Assembly: GCA_945861275.1 (NCBI GenBank)
Contig: CAMATZ010000021.1
Location: 25,765-89,764, forward strand
Length of the DNA stretch: 64,000 nucleotides
Direction: 5' to 3'
Source: Bordetella parapertussis
GTDB taxonomy: Bacteria > Pseudomonadota > Gammaproteobacteria > Burkholderiales > SG8-41
Shown here piece by piece: positions 37,593-47,054 of this stretch. The number at the start of each line of letters is the position of its first letter. The stretch's first letter is position 1. The notes beneath the pieces were generated by a model. That model had not been told where the DNA came from and did no database searches. It worked only from the letters and a program-made list of their open reading frames with translations. Both the position numbers and the translations under genes were made by a program.

Positions 37593-38891
37593 ATGAGCGA
37601 GAAACTGGCAACGCTGTCTTTCAGCGACGGCAAGCCCGCAGTGGACTTCCCGATCTATAGCGGCAATGAAGGCCCGGACGTCATCGACGTGCGCAGCCTT
37701 TATGGCAAAACCGGGCTGTTTACTTACGATCCCGGTTTCATGTCCACCGCAAGCTGTAGTTCGAGCATTACTTATATCGATGGCGATGTGGGGATACTCC
37801 AGTATCGCGGTTACCCGATTGAGCAATTGGCGGAAACCTGCAGCTTTCTGGAGGTCTCGTACCTGATTCTGAACGGTGAACTGCCCAACCAGGCGCAATT
37901 GGCGGCGTTTACGAATACCGTAACGCGTCACACCATGGTGCATGAGCAGTTGTCGCGTTTTTACAGCGGCTTCCGCCGCGATGCGCATCCGATGGCGGTG
38001 ATGTGCGGCGTGGTGGGTGCACTGTCGGCGTTCTACCACGACTCGATCGACATCAACGACGCGAAAAGCCGCGAGATTTCCGCCTTTCGCCTGATCGCCA
38101 AGCTGCCGACGATTACCGCGATGACCTACAAGTACACCACCGGTCAGCCGTTCATGTATCCGAGGAACAATCTGTCCTATGTGGAAAACTTCCTGTATAT
38201 GACCTTCGGTACGCCGTGCGAGGAGTGGGTGCCCAATCCGGTACTGACCCGCGCCATGGAATGTGTGCTGATTCTGCACATTGATCACGAACAGAATGCT
38301 TCCACCTCCACCGTGCGTCTGGCCGGTTCGACCGGCGCCAATCCGTTTGCCTGCATCTCGGCCGGTATCGCGGCACTGTGGGGGCCGGCGCATGGCGGCG
38401 CGAATGAGGCTGTGCTCAAAATGCTGGAGGGGATCGGCGACGTGAAGAATATTCCAGCATTCCTGCACAAGGTCAAAGTGCAGGAGGACCACACCATGCT
38501 GATGGGTTTTGGTCACCGCGTTTACAAGAACTACGATCCGCGCGCCAAGCTGATACAAAAAACCTGTCACGAAGTGCTGGAAGCGCTGGATCTCAAGGAC
38601 GACAAACTGTTCAAACTGGCGATGGCGCTGGAAAAGGTCGCGCTTGAAGACGAATATTTTATCAAGCGTAAACTCTACCCGAATGTCGATTTCTATTCGG
38701 GCATTGTGTATAAGGCGCTGAAAATACCGGTGTCGATGTTTACCGCGATTTTTGCGCTGGCGCGTACCGTGGGCTGGATCGCGCAGTGGAATGAAATGCT
38801 GGGCGACAAGGACGCCAAGATCGGCCGTCCGCGTCAGTTGTTTACCGGTCCTGCGCGCCGCGATTTTGTGACCATGGGCAAGCGGAAGTGA
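37593..38891 (+). CDS. gltA: Citrate synthase (type II, hexameric)
   Basis: 432 residues, the length of the NADH-sensitive Gram-negative GltA. Catalytic elements are the His in [17 protein letters not shown], the His in [16 protein letters not shown] and the late Asp in the NVDFYSG segment. It condenses acetyl-CoA with oxaloacetate. TTAACTGGAGATTGTT before the ATG gives GGAGA as ribosome binding site. The stop TGA (38889-38891) is formed by the first GTGAAGG unit of the hairpin before sucA, a direct fusion of repeat and gene end. Confidence 0.97.
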   Translation: MSEKLATLSFSDGKPAVDFPIYSGNEGPDVIDVRSLYGKTGLFTYDPGFMSTASCSSSITYIDGDVGILQYRGYPIEQLAETCSFLEVSYLILNGELPNQAQLAAFTNTVTRHTMVHEQLSRFYSGFRRDAHPMAVMCGVVGALSAFYHDSIDINDAKSREISAFRLIAKLPTITAMTYKYTTGQPFMYPRNNLSYVENFLYMTFGTPCEEWVPNPVLTRAMECVLILHIDHEQNASTSTVRLAGSTGANPFACISAGIAALWGPAHGGANEAVLKMLEGIGDVKNIPAFLHKVKVQEDHTMLMGFGHRVYKNYDPRAKLIQKTCHEVLEALDLKDDKLFKLAMALEKVALEDEYFIKRKLYPNVDFYSGIVYKALKIPVSMFTAIFALARTVGWIAQWNEMLGDKDAKIGRPRQLFTGPARRDFVTMGKRK

Positions 38892-38956
38892 AGGGTGAGG
38901 GGTGAGGGGTGAGGCGTAACCCCGTGAAACGCGCCTCACGCCTATCGCCTCACGCC
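38888..38956. repeat. Converging 7-nt tandem arrays between gltA and sucA (hairpin locus 3)
   Basis: The left arm from 38888 reads GTGAAGG, GTGAGGG, GTGAGGG, GTGAGGC. The right arm (38931-38956), read on the minus strand, reads GTGAGGC, GATAGGC, GTGAGGC. The gltA stop codon is the TGA of the first unit. The arms pair around a short loop. Confidence 0.88.
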
Positions 38957-38976
38957 GTTAACAGCAGGGTGCCGTT

Positions 38977-41850
38977 ATGATGAAAGAGTTCCTGGGTAAC
39001 TCCTATTTGTACGGTGCCAATGCGCCCTTCATAGAAGGGCTGTACGAATCGTATCTGGCCGACCCGCAGTCGGTGGAAGCGCGCTGGCGCGGTTATTTCG
39101 ATGAGCTGCAAAAGCTCGACGATGGCCCGCGCGACGTGTCGCATGCCGAGGTGCAGCAACGATTCGCCGCGTTGGCGAAGGAGAACCGTTCCGCAAAGGC
39201 GGCTTCCGGCAACTTTCAAAAACAGTTTTCGGTGCTGCAGCTGATAGCCGCGTATCGTTTTCAGGGTTGCCGCGTGGCGGATGTTGATCCGTTAAAACGC
39301 ATCGAGAAACCGGTTATTCCCGAGCTGGATCCTGCGTTCTACAATCTAAGCGAGAGTGACCTGGACTCGGTGTTTAACGCGGGCGCCCTGCATGGCCCGT
39401 CGCAAGCCACGCTGCGCGATATTCTGCAGCGGCTCAAAGACACCTATTGCTGCAGCATCGGCGCCGAGATCATGTACATCTCGGATATCCCGCAAAAGCG
39501 CTGGCTGCTTGAGCGCTTCGAACCGACGCTCGCGCGGCCGCGCTACGATGCGCAGTACAAAAAGCATTTGCTGGAGCGGCTCACCGCGGCCGAGACGCTG
39601 GAAAAATATCTCAATGCCAAATACGTCGGGCAAACGCGATTTTCGCTCGAAGGCGGTGATGCACTGATTCCGCTGCTGGATAACCTGCTGCAACGCGCAG
39701 GCGCCGCAGGGGTGCAGGAATTGGTCATCGGCATGGCGCATCGCGGCCGCCTGAATGTGCTGGTGAATACGCTGGGCAAAATGCCCAAGGATTTATTCTC
39801 GTCATTCGAGGGCAAGCAAAACCCTGAAGTGCTGGCGGGCGACGTGAAATATCACGATGGCCACTCCTCGGACATCATGACCCCCGGCGGGCCGATGCAT
39901 GCGATGCTGGCGTTTAATCCCTCGCATCTGGAAATCGTCAATCCGGTGGTTGAAGGTTCGGTGCGCGCGCGCCAGCACCGGCGCCGCGATCACACTGGCG
40001 ATCAGGTGTTGCCGGTGGTGATTCACGGTGATGCGTCGATGGCCGGGCAGGGCGTTGTAATGGAAACGCTGAATCTGGCGCAGACGCGCGGCTATGGCAC
40101 CGGCGGCACGGTGCATATCGTGATTAATAATCAAATCGGCTTCACCACTTCCGATCTGCGTGATGCGCGCTCGACGCTGTATTGTTCGGATATCGCAAAG
40201 ATGCTTGAAGTGCCGATCTTTCATGTCAACGGCGATGACCCTGAAGCGGTGTGTTTTGTGACGGAAATCGCGCTCGATTACCGCATGAAATTCCACAAGG
40301 ATGCGGTGATCGATGTGGTGTGTTACCGCAGGCTCGGCCACAACGAGCAGGACGAGCCGATGGTGACGCAGCCGTTGATGTACAAGCGCATACACTCCCA
40401 TCCGACACCGCGCAAAGTGTACGCCGACCGTCTGACGCGGGAAGGCGTGGTCAGCGAGGCCGAGGCCGATGCAGCGGTGGCAACCTGCCGTGACGCGCTG
40501 GATCGCGGCTATCACACCAATCAAACGATTTTATCCAACTACAAGCCGCCGTTCGAGGCCAACTGGGCGCCGTACAAGGACGCCAAGTGGAACGACAAGG
40601 ACGATACCCGTCTGCCGATGGAAACGGTGCAGATGCTGGCGCGCAAAATCTGCGAAGTGCCGGCGAATTTTCAGTTGCACCCGCGCGTTGAAAAAATCAT
40701 GCAGGACCGGCGTTTGATGGCCGAGGGCAAGTTGCCGCTGGATTGGGGTATGGCCGAATTGCTCGCGTATGCCACTTTGCTGAATGAAGGTTATTCGATT
40801 CGTTTATCGGGACAAGACGCCGGGCGCGGCACGTTTTTCCACCGCCACGCCGTATTGCACGACCAGAATCGCGAGCGCCGGGATCAGGGCGTGCATGTGC
40901 CGTTGCAGCATCTGGGCGCGAATCAGGGTGATTTCGTGGCCATCGATTCGGTATTGTCCGAAGAAGCCGTGCTCGCTTTTGAATACGGCTATGCCACCGC
41001 CGGCCCCAACGATCTGGTGATCTGGGAGGCGCAATATGGCGATTTTGCCAACGGCGCACAGGTAGTGATCGATCAGTTCATTGCGTCGGGTGAAGTGAAG
41101 TGGGGACGCCTGTGCGGGCTCACCATGATGCTGCCGCATGGTTATGAAGGCGCGGGGCCGGAACATTCTTCAGCGCGTATTGAACGTTTCCTGCAATTGT
41201 GCTCGGACTACAACATGCAGGTGTGTGTGCCGGCGACGCCGGTGCAGATGTATTACCTGTTGCGCAGGCAGATGGTGCGGCCTTATCGCAAGCCGCTGGT
41301 GATTTTTTCGCCCAAGAGTTTGCTGCGCCACAAGGAGTCAGTGTCGCCGCTGGAAGAATTTGCCAGCGACAAGTTTCGCCCGGTGAACGAAGATTGGGAA
41401 GAGCAGGAAATCAATGCCGATAAAGTGCAAAGAGTCATTCTGTGCAGCGGCAAGGTGTTTTACGACCTGCGCGCCGAACGGCGTAGTCGCGGCACGTGCG
41501 ATCTGCCGCTGGTGCGCATCGCGCAGTTGTACCCGTTTTCGCATGACGATTTTCGTTCCATTATTGTGCGCTACAAGAATGCGACCGAAATCGTGTGGTG
41601 TCAGGAAGAGCCGCGCAATCAGGGGGCGTGGCGGCATATACAGCACTACCTGCTGCGTAACCTGCTGCCGCACCAAAAACTGTTTTATGCGGGACGCGAA
41701 TCGTCAGCCGCGCCGGCTGCCGGCTACAAATCACTGCATGACAAGCAGCAGAAAGAACTGGTCAATCAGGCATTAACGCTGGCGGGCGGCAGCGAGCCGC
41801 TGAGCGTCACTAACCGGCCGCGCCCACTCTCCGCAGGCGAAGAAAATTAA
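38977..41850 (+). CDS. sucA: 2-oxoglutarate dehydrogenase E1 component
   Basis: 957 residues, full length. The thiamine-diphosphate-dependent E1 begins with the 2-oxoglutarate-type N-terminus GNSYLYGANAPFIEGLYESYL that binds the E2 core. Active-site features include GMAHRGRLNVLVNTLGK, the diphosphate/Mg region GDASMAGQGVVMETLNLA, and the later EYGYATAGPNDLVIWEAQYGDF. It decarboxylates 2-oxoglutarate and passes succinyl to the lipoyl group of SucB. The start is ATG-ATG at 38977/38980. The gene lies between a repeat hairpin and sucB, in the usual order after gltA. Confidence 0.97.
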   Translation: MMKEFLGNSYLYGANAPFIEGLYESYLADPQSVEARWRGYFDELQKLDDGPRDVSHAEVQQRFAALAKENRSAKAASGNFQKQFSVLQLIAAYRFQGCRVADVDPLKRIEKPVIPELDPAFYNLSESDLDSVFNAGALHGPSQATLRDILQRLKDTYCCSIGAEIMYISDIPQKRWLLERFEPTLARPRYDAQYKKHLLERLTAAETLEKYLNAKYVGQTRFSLEGGDALIPLLDNLLQRAGAAGVQELVIGMAHRGRLNVLVNTLGKMPKDLFSSFEGKQNPEVLAGDVKYHDGHSSDIMTPGGPMHAMLAFNPSHLEIVNPVVEGSVRARQHRRRDHTGDQVLPVVIHGDASMAGQGVVMETLNLAQTRGYGTGGTVHIVINNQIGFTTSDLRDARSTLYCSDIAKMLEVPIFHVNGDDPEAVCFVTEIALDYRMKFHKDAVIDVVCYRRLGHNEQDEPMVTQPLMYKRIHSHPTPRKVYADRLTREGVVSEAEADAAVATCRDALDRGYHTNQTILSNYKPPFEANWAPYKDAKWNDKDDTRLPMETVQMLARKICEVPANFQLHPRVEKIMQDRRLMAEGKLPLDWGMAELLAYATLLNEGYSIRLSGQDAGRGTFFHRHAVLHDQNRERRDQGVHVPLQHLGANQGDFVAIDSVLSEEAVLAFEYGYATAGPNDLVIWEAQYGDFANGAQVVIDQFIASGEVKWGRLCGLTMMLPHGYEGAGPEHSSARIERFLQLCSDYNMQVCVPATPVQMYYLLRRQMVRPYRKPLVIFSPKSLLRHKESVSPLEEFASDKFRPVNEDWEEQEINADKVQRVILCSGKVFYDLRAERRSRGTCDLPLVRIAQLYPFSHDDFRSIIVRYKNATEIVWCQEEPRNQGAWRHIQHYLLRNLLPHQKLFYAGRESSAAPAAGYKSLHDKQQKELVNQALTLAGGSEPLSVTNRPRPLSAGEEN

Positions 41851-41890
41851 GGTTAAAAACAAATCGAGCCGGGGACTCTAAGGTGATTTC

Positions 41891-43111
41891 ATGCTCATCG
41901 AAGTGAAAGTGCCGCAGCTCTCCGAGTCGGTGGCCGAAGCCACGCTCGTCAGCTGGCATAAAAAAGCCGGAGAAATGGTCGGCCGCGACGAAAACCTGGT
42001 CGATATCGAGACCGACAAAGTGGTGCTGGAGACACCTGCGCCCGCTGCCGGCGTGCTGGTGAAAATCATCAAAGCCGACGGCAGCACGGTGACCAGCAAG
42101 GAAATTATCGCGCAGATCGATACCGAAGCTGTTGCCTCGGCAGCGCCGGCAGCAGCGCGTGCAGTGACGCCTGCTACCGCAGTGCCCCCGGCAGACCTTG
42201 CCGCGCCCGCAATGCCTGCCGCGCAAAAACTTGCCGCGGAAAACAAAATGGACACCAAGGCCATCAGCGGTAGCGGCCGCGGCGGACGTGTCACCAAAGG
42301 CGACGTGATCGATGCCCTGAAAACCGGCGCCCCTGCGGCGCCGAAAGCCGCGACGCCCACACCGGTGGCGCGCGCGGCGGCGCCCGCTGTTGATTTGAGC
42401 GATCTGGGTGAGCGTGCGGAGCAGCGCGTCCCGATGTCACGCCTGCGTGCGCGCGTGGCCGAACGCCTGATCCAATCGCAATCTACTGCAGCGATATTGA
42501 CCACGTTTAACGAGGTCAACATGCAGCCGGTGATCGATCTGCGCAACCGTTACAAAGACAAGTTCGAGAAAGAGCACGGCGTGAAGCTGGGGTTCATGTC
42601 GTTCTTCGTCAAAGCCGCCGTTTACGCACTGAAAAAATACCCGGTGGTCAACGCGTCGATCGATGGCAACGACATCATTTACCACGGCTATTACGATATC
42701 GGCGTGGCGGTAGGCAGTCCACGCGGACTGGTGGTACCGATCATACGCAATGCCGATCAACTGAGTCTGGCAGGCATCGAAAAAAACATTGCTGATTTCG
42801 GCAAGCGCGCACAGGAAGGCAAACTCACGCTCGAAGAACTCACCGGCGGCACGTTTTCGATTTCCAACGGCGGCGTATTCGGCTCAATGCTGTCTACGCC
42901 TATCATCAATCCACCGCAGAGCGCGATTCTGGGCGTGCATGCCACCAAGGACCGGCCGGTGGCGGAAAACGGCCAGATCGTGATTCGTCCGATGAACTAC
43001 CTCGCCCTGTCCTACGACCATCGCATTATCGACGGCCGCGAAGCGGTGTTGTCGCTGGTGGCGATGAAAGACGCGCTGGAAGATCCGGCGCGCATGCTGC
43101 TTGAAGTGTGA
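41891..43111 (+). CDS. sucB: Dihydrolipoamide succinyltransferase (E2 of 2-oxoglutarate dehydrogenase)
   Basis: 406 residues. The N-terminal lipoyl domain (1-78) has the lipoylated Lys in [15 protein letters not shown]. An Ala/Pro-rich linker follows, then the E1/E3-binding domain (about 108-145, with [18 protein letters not shown]), another linker and the catalytic core (about 175-405), with the active-site [14 protein letters not shown]. All parts are present. It transfers succinyl to CoA. The TGA stop is the first repeat unit of the array before lpdA. Confidence 0.97.
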   Translation: MLIEVKVPQLSESVAEATLVSWHKKAGEMVGRDENLVDIETDKVVLETPAPAAGVLVKIIKADGSTVTSKEIIAQIDTEAVASAAPAAARAVTPATAVPPADLAAPAMPAAQKLAAENKMDTKAISGSGRGGRVTKGDVIDALKTGAPAAPKAATPTPVARAAAPAVDLSDLGERAEQRVPMSRLRARVAERLIQSQSTAAILTTFNEVNMQPVIDLRNRYKDKFEKEHGVKLGFMSFFVKAAVYALKKYPVVNASIDGNDIIYHGYYDIGVAVGSPRGLVVPIIRNADQLSLAGIEKNIADFGKRAQEGKLTLEELTGGTFSISNGGVFGSMLSTPIINPPQSAILGVHATKDRPVAENGQIVIRPMNYLALSYDHRIIDGREAVLSLVAMKDALEDPARMLLEV

Positions 43112-43241
43112 GGCGTCAGGCGTGAGGCGTGAGGCGCAATGTTGTGGCAGGGCAGCACCTGCGATATTTGCTTTGCGTGCCGTCGTTTGCTCACCCACAC
43201 CGTGCAGTTGCGCCTCACTCCTTACCCCTTACGCCTCACGG
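43106..43241. repeat. Converging 7-nt tandem arrays between sucB and lpdA (hairpin locus 4)
   Basis: The left arm (43106-43137) has GTGAGGC, GTCAGGC, GTGAGGC, GTGAGGC. The right arm (43210-43241), read on the minus strand, has GTGAGGC, GTAAGGG, GTAAGGA, GTGAGGC. Here the loop is long (about 72 bases) and has ordinary composition. The sucB stop codon is in the first unit. The right arm ends nine bases before the lpdA start. Confidence 0.87.
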
Positions 43242-43249
43242 TATTCAAC

Positions 43250-44674
43250 ATGAGCAAAAACTTCGACGTAGTAGTCATCGGCGCCGGCCCCGGCGGCTAC
43301 ATCGCGGCGATCCGCGCGGCGCAGTTGGGCATGCAGGTGGCCTGCATTGACGATTGGAAAACCGCCGACGGCAAACCCGCGCCCGGTGGCACTTGCACCA
43401 ACGTCGGCTGTATACCCTCCAAGGCGCTGCTGCAATCTTCAGAGCATTACGATCATGCGGGGCATGCATTTGCGGATCATGGCATCGAGGTCGGCAGCCT
43501 GAAACTTGACCTCGCGCAAATGCTCAGGCGCAAAGACAAAATTGTTAAGCAGAATAACGACGGCATTCTGTATTTGTTCAAGAAAAACAAGGTTACTTTT
43601 TTTCACGGCACAGGTGCTTTTGCCGGGGGTGCGGCAGGTGCGTGGGAAATTAAAGTCAGTGGCAAAACAGCGGAATCGCTGATCGCAAAACACGTGATCG
43701 TCGCCACCGGCTCCAGCCCGCGCGCGTTGCCCGGCGCGCCGTTCGATAATAAACTGATACTCGATAACGCGGGCGCGCTGGCGCTTAGCGAAGTGCCGAA
43801 GCGCCTGGGTGTCATCGGCGCAGGCGTCATCGGCCTCGAAATGGGCAGCGTATGGCGGCGGCTCGGGGCGGCGGTAACGGTACTCGAAGTGCTGCCGGCT
43901 TTGCTGGGGGCGGCCGACGAGGCAGTCGCCAAAGAAGCAAATAAAGTATTTTTAAAACAAGGACTTGCAATACATACCGGGGTCAAGGTTGGCAGTGTCA
44001 AAGGCGGCAAAGAGGTCACCCTTGAGTACACCGATAACGCCGGCAAAGCACAGACGCTGCACGTGGACAAACTCATCGTGTCGATAGGCCGCGTGCCGCA
44101 TAGTGAAGGGCTTAATGCAGCAGCAGTGGGCCTCAAGCTCGATGAGCGCGGCTTTGTCGCGGTGGACGAGCATTGCAAAACAAACCTGGCCAATGTTTGG
44201 GCGGTAGGTGACGTGGTGCGCGGGCCGATGCTGGCGCACAAGGCTGAGGAAGAAGGTGTGGCAGTGGCGCAGCGCATTGCCGGCAAGTACGGGCATGTCG
44301 ATTTCAATACGGTGCCGTGGGTGATTTACACTGCGCCGGAAATCGCCTGGGTTGGAAAGACCGAACAACAAGTCAAAGCCGAGGGTATTGAGTACCGCAC
44401 CGGTTCATTTCCGTTCATGGCCAATGGGCGCGCGCGCGCGCTGGGGGACACCACCGGGTTTGTGAAATTTATTGCCGACAAACACAGCGACCGCATCCTC
44501 GGCGTGCATATCATCGGCCCGATGGCGTCGGAACTCATCGCGGAAGCGGTGGTGGCGATGGAATTTGGTGCGTCGTCCGAGGATATCGCCATGATCTGCC
44601 ACGCGCATCCGTCGTTGTCCGAGGCAATGAAAGAGGCGGCGCTGGCGGTGGATGGCAGGACATTGAACCTGTGA
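43250..44674 (+). CDS. lpdA: Dihydrolipoamide dehydrogenase (E3)
   Basis: 474 residues. The FAD motif VVVIGAGPGGYIAAIRAAQ starts at about residue 7, the redox-active disulfide is in GGTCTNVGCIPSKALL, the NAD motif is VIGAGVIGLEMGSVWRRLG (about 188-206), and the catalytic His-Glu pair is in HAHPSLSEAMKEAAL near the end. It re-oxidises the lipoyl groups of SucB. The ATG at 43250 starts the conserved sequence; the frame is open upstream through the repeat. The TGA stop is again part of a GTGAAGG unit. Confidence 0.97.
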   Translation: MSKNFDVVVIGAGPGGYIAAIRAAQLGMQVACIDDWKTADGKPAPGGTCTNVGCIPSKALLQSSEHYDHAGHAFADHGIEVGSLKLDLAQMLRRKDKIVKQNNDGILYLFKKNKVTFFHGTGAFAGGAAGAWEIKVSGKTAESLIAKHVIVATGSSPRALPGAPFDNKLILDNAGALALSEVPKRLGVIGAGVIGLEMGSVWRRLGAAVTVLEVLPALLGAADEAVAKEANKVFLKQGLAIHTGVKVGSVKGGKEVTLEYTDNAGKAQTLHVDKLIVSIGRVPHSEGLNAAAVGLKLDERGFVAVDEHCKTNLANVWAVGDVVRGPMLAHKAEEEGVAVAQRIAGKYGHVDFNTVPWVIYTAPEIAWVGKTEQQVKAEGIEYRTGSFPFMANGRARALGDTTGFVKFIADKHSDRILGVHIIGPMASELIAEAVVAMEFGASSEDIAMICHAHPSLSEAMKEAALAVDGRTLNL

Positions 44675-44780
44675 AGGGTGAAGAGTGATTAGCTTCCGTG
44701 AAGGGTGAAGAGTGAAGAGTGAAGAGGTACATCAAACCCGCGAGGGGTGCCCCTTCACTCTTCACCCTTCACCCTTCACG
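44671..44780. repeat. Converging 7-nt tandem arrays between lpdA and zapE (hairpin locus 5)
   Basis: The left arm (44671-44727) is GTGAAGG, GTGAAGA, an interruption, then GTGAAGG followed by three GTGAAGA. The right arm (44750-44780), read on the minus strand, is GTGAAGG, GTGAAGG, GTGAAGA, GTGAAGG. The lpdA stop lies in the first unit, and the right arm ends ten bases before the GTG start of zapE. This is the most regular of the six loci. Confidence 0.9.
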
Positions 44781-44790
44781 ACAATAACCC

Positions 44791-45945
44791 GTGAACGACC
44801 CTCAATCCTCCCGACACGCCCACACCACGCTTCCTCGCGACAGCGCCGACGCTGCGCAGTGGATAGTTCAGCACGCGCGTGAGCATGGCTTTACGCTGGA
44901 TGGGTCGCAGTTGCAGGCGGTTGAACATCTGCAGCGGCTCTACGAAGACCTGATCGGGCTGGAACAGCTGGAGTCGATTTTTGTGCGCCTGCTCGCACGC
45001 AAGCGCGTGGTGAAGGGGCTGTATCTGTGGGGCGGTGTGGGGCGCGGAAAAAGTTTTTTGATGGACAGTTTTTTCAATTGCGCGCCGGTGGCGCAGAAGC
45101 GCCGCATACACTTTCATCGTTTCATGCAGGAAGTGCATCAACGCCTGCATGCGCTTACCGGGCAGGCCGAGCCGCTGGCGAGTGTGGCGCGCGACGTGGC
45201 CATGGACGCACGTTTATTGTGTCTGGACGAGTTTCACATCACTGACATTACCGATGCCATGCTGATGCGCAAACTGCTGGAGGGCCTGATGGAGCAGGGA
45301 GTGGTGGTGTTGACCACTTCCAATTTTGAGCCGGATGCGTTGTATCTGCACGGCCTGCAACGCAATCAATTCCTGCCGGCGATCGACCTCATCAAACAGC
45401 ATTTCGATATCGTGAATGTGGATGGCGGTGTGGATTATCGCTTGCGCGAACTGGAAAAGGCCGGTGTGTATCACACTGGCGCCGATGCCGACGAGCGCAT
45501 GGCGCGTGAATTCGTGGCGATAACACGCCACGACATGTCGGATGCCGCCGCGCTCGAAGTCGCAGGCCGTAATATTCCCGTGCGCCGTCTCGCGCGCGGT
45601 GTGGTGTGGTTCGAGTTTGCGGCGCTGTGTGATGGTCCGCGCGGCAAGCCCGATTACATCGATCTTTCCAGGCGCTATTATACGGTGATGGTATCCAACG
45701 TTCCGCGCTTTGGCGCCGGCACCGCCGACACCCTGCGCCGCTTTGTGTGGATGGTCGATGAGTTCTACGATCGCCGGGTCAAGCTCATACTTTCGGCGAG
45801 CGTGCCGGTTGCGCAATTGATTATCGATGCCGATACCGGCGATGCGTTTCAGGCCAACCTCAATGCATCGCTGACAGAACGTCTGGTGAGCCGCTTGACC
45901 GAAATGCAGACGCACGACTATCTTGCCCAACCACATTTACCCTAG
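44791..45945 (+). CDS. zapE: ZapE / AFG1-like ATPase
   Basis: 384 residues of the AFG1-like P-loop ATPases. Walker A is WGGVGRGKSFLMD (about 76-88), followed by the typical FHRFMQEVHQRLHAL, and Walker B is LLCLDEFHITDI (about 146-157). The C-terminal region VSNVPRFGAGTADTLRRFVWMVDEFYDRRVKL matches the family. In E. coli ZapE associates with the division ring under stress; mitochondrial AFG1 helps turn over respiratory subunits, which suits a place next to sdh and suc genes. The start is a GTG. Confidence 0.93.
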   Translation: MNDPQSSRHAHTTLPRDSADAAQWIVQHAREHGFTLDGSQLQAVEHLQRLYEDLIGLEQLESIFVRLLARKRVVKGLYLWGGVGRGKSFLMDSFFNCAPVAQKRRIHFHRFMQEVHQRLHALTGQAEPLASVARDVAMDARLLCLDEFHITDITDAMLMRKLLEGLMEQGVVVLTTSNFEPDALYLHGLQRNQFLPAIDLIKQHFDIVNVDGGVDYRLRELEKAGVYHTGADADERMAREFVAITRHDMSDAAALEVAGRNIPVRRLARGVVWFEFAALCDGPRGKPDYIDLSRRYYTVMVSNVPRFGAGTADTLRRFVWMVDEFYDRRVKLILSASVPVAQLIIDADTGDAFQANLNASLTERLVSRLTEMQTHDYLAQPHLP

Positions 45946-45953
45946 GAAACTGC

Positions 45954-46958
45954 ATGCCATCCTTCAAGGCCTACAGAATATTCAATGAAAACAATAAGAT
46001 AGAGGGGCGTTCTGCCGATCTCACGCTGGACGATTTGATGCCGGGCGAGGTGGTTTTCAAAAACGCTTATTCCGGCGTTAACTATAAAGACGCACTCGCC
46101 GCCACCGGTATTGGCGGCAAAGTCATACGCAAATATCCGCTGGTGGGCGGCATAGACGCGGCAGGCACCGTCATTTCATCTGCTGATGCGCGCTTCAAAA
46201 CCGGCGACGAAGTCATCTGCACCAGCTACGACTTCGGCGTCGCCCACGATGGCGGCTTTGCACAAGTGTGCCGCGTGCCGGCGGACTGGGTGGTGCCGCT
46301 GCCGCAAGGCTTGTCACTGCTTGAAGCGATGACGCTGGGAACCGCGGGCTATACCGCAGGGCTTGCGGTCGAGTTGCTGGAACTCAATGGACTGGCGCCC
46401 GCAGAAGGTGACAAGGGCAAAGTACTGGTCAATGGCGCAACGGGTGGCGTGGCGAGTCTTGCCATTGACATGCTGGCGGGTAAGGGCTATGCGGTGAGCG
46501 CGCTCACCGGCAAGGACAGCGAACACGGGTATTTGCAAAAGCTCGGCGCGCAGGAGGTGCTCGCGCGCAGTGCTGTCGAAATGGGCACGCGGCCTCTGGA
46601 GAAATCACAGTGGGTGGCGGCGTTCGACTCGGTGGGTGGTGAGCAGTTGTCGTGGCTCACGCGCACCATGCATCAGCATGGCTTGATCGCGAGCTTTGGC
46701 AACGCAGGCGGCATCGAGCTCAAGACCAACGTGTTGCCGTTCATACTGCGTGGCGTGCGCCTGATCGGCGTGGATTCGGCCGCCACGCCTATGCCGTTGC
46801 GGCGCAAAGTGTGGCAGCGGCTGGCGAGCGACCTTAAGCCGCGTCACCTGGCGGATATCGCGAATATGATTACGCTGGACGATCTGGGCGCATACTTCGA
46901 CAAAATGCTCAAAGGCGGCATACGCGGCAGGGCGGTGGTTAGTTTCAGTGAAGGGTGA
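45954..46958 (+). CDS. acuI: Acrylyl-CoA reductase-like MDR enzyme (AcuI/YhdH family)
   Basis: 334 residues of the YhdH/AcuI group of NADPH-dependent medium-chain reductases. It begins SFKAYRIFNENNKIEGRSADL and has NYKDALAATGIGGKV, PLVGGIDAAGTV and the nucleotide-binding VLVNGATGGVASLAIDMLAGKGY. AcuI reduces toxic acrylyl-CoA to propionyl-CoA; the next gene, prpE, makes propionyl-CoA from propionate, so a propionate or acrylate role is consistent. It starts eight bases after zapE. The stop lies in the second unit of the next tandem array. Confidence 0.88.
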   Translation: MPSFKAYRIFNENNKIEGRSADLTLDDLMPGEVVFKNAYSGVNYKDALAATGIGGKVIRKYPLVGGIDAAGTVISSADARFKTGDEVICTSYDFGVAHDGGFAQVCRVPADWVVPLPQGLSLLEAMTLGTAGYTAGLAVELLELNGLAPAEGDKGKVLVNGATGGVASLAIDMLAGKGYAVSALTGKDSEHGYLQKLGAQEVLARSAVEMGTRPLEKSQWVAAFDSVGGEQLSWLTRTMHQHGLIASFGNAGGIELKTNVLPFILRGVRLIGVDSAATPMPLRRKVWQRLASDLKPRHLADIANMITLDDLGAYFDKMLKGGIRGRAVVSFSEG

Positions 46959-47032
46959 AGAGTGAAGAGTAAAAGCGGCAAGCTACGTGCCTTGGACTTT
47001 CGACCTTCACCCTTCACCCTTCACCCTTCACG
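46948..47032. repeat. Converging 7-nt tandem arrays between acuI and prpE (hairpin locus 6)
   Basis: The left arm (46948-46970) reads GTGAAGG, GTGAAGA, GTGAAGA. The right arm (47003-47032), read on the minus strand, is four perfect GTGAAGG units. The last codons and the TGA of acuI are inside the left array: the gene reads through one unit and stops in the next. The loop is about 32 bases. Confidence 0.9.
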
Positions 47033-47054
47033 TCGTCACCAGCGGAGCAGATGC

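Noticed and set aside
44671..44780. Tandem GTGAAGG arrays considered as a CRISPR array
   Set aside because: The units are 7 nt and contiguous, without spacers, and no cas gene is present.
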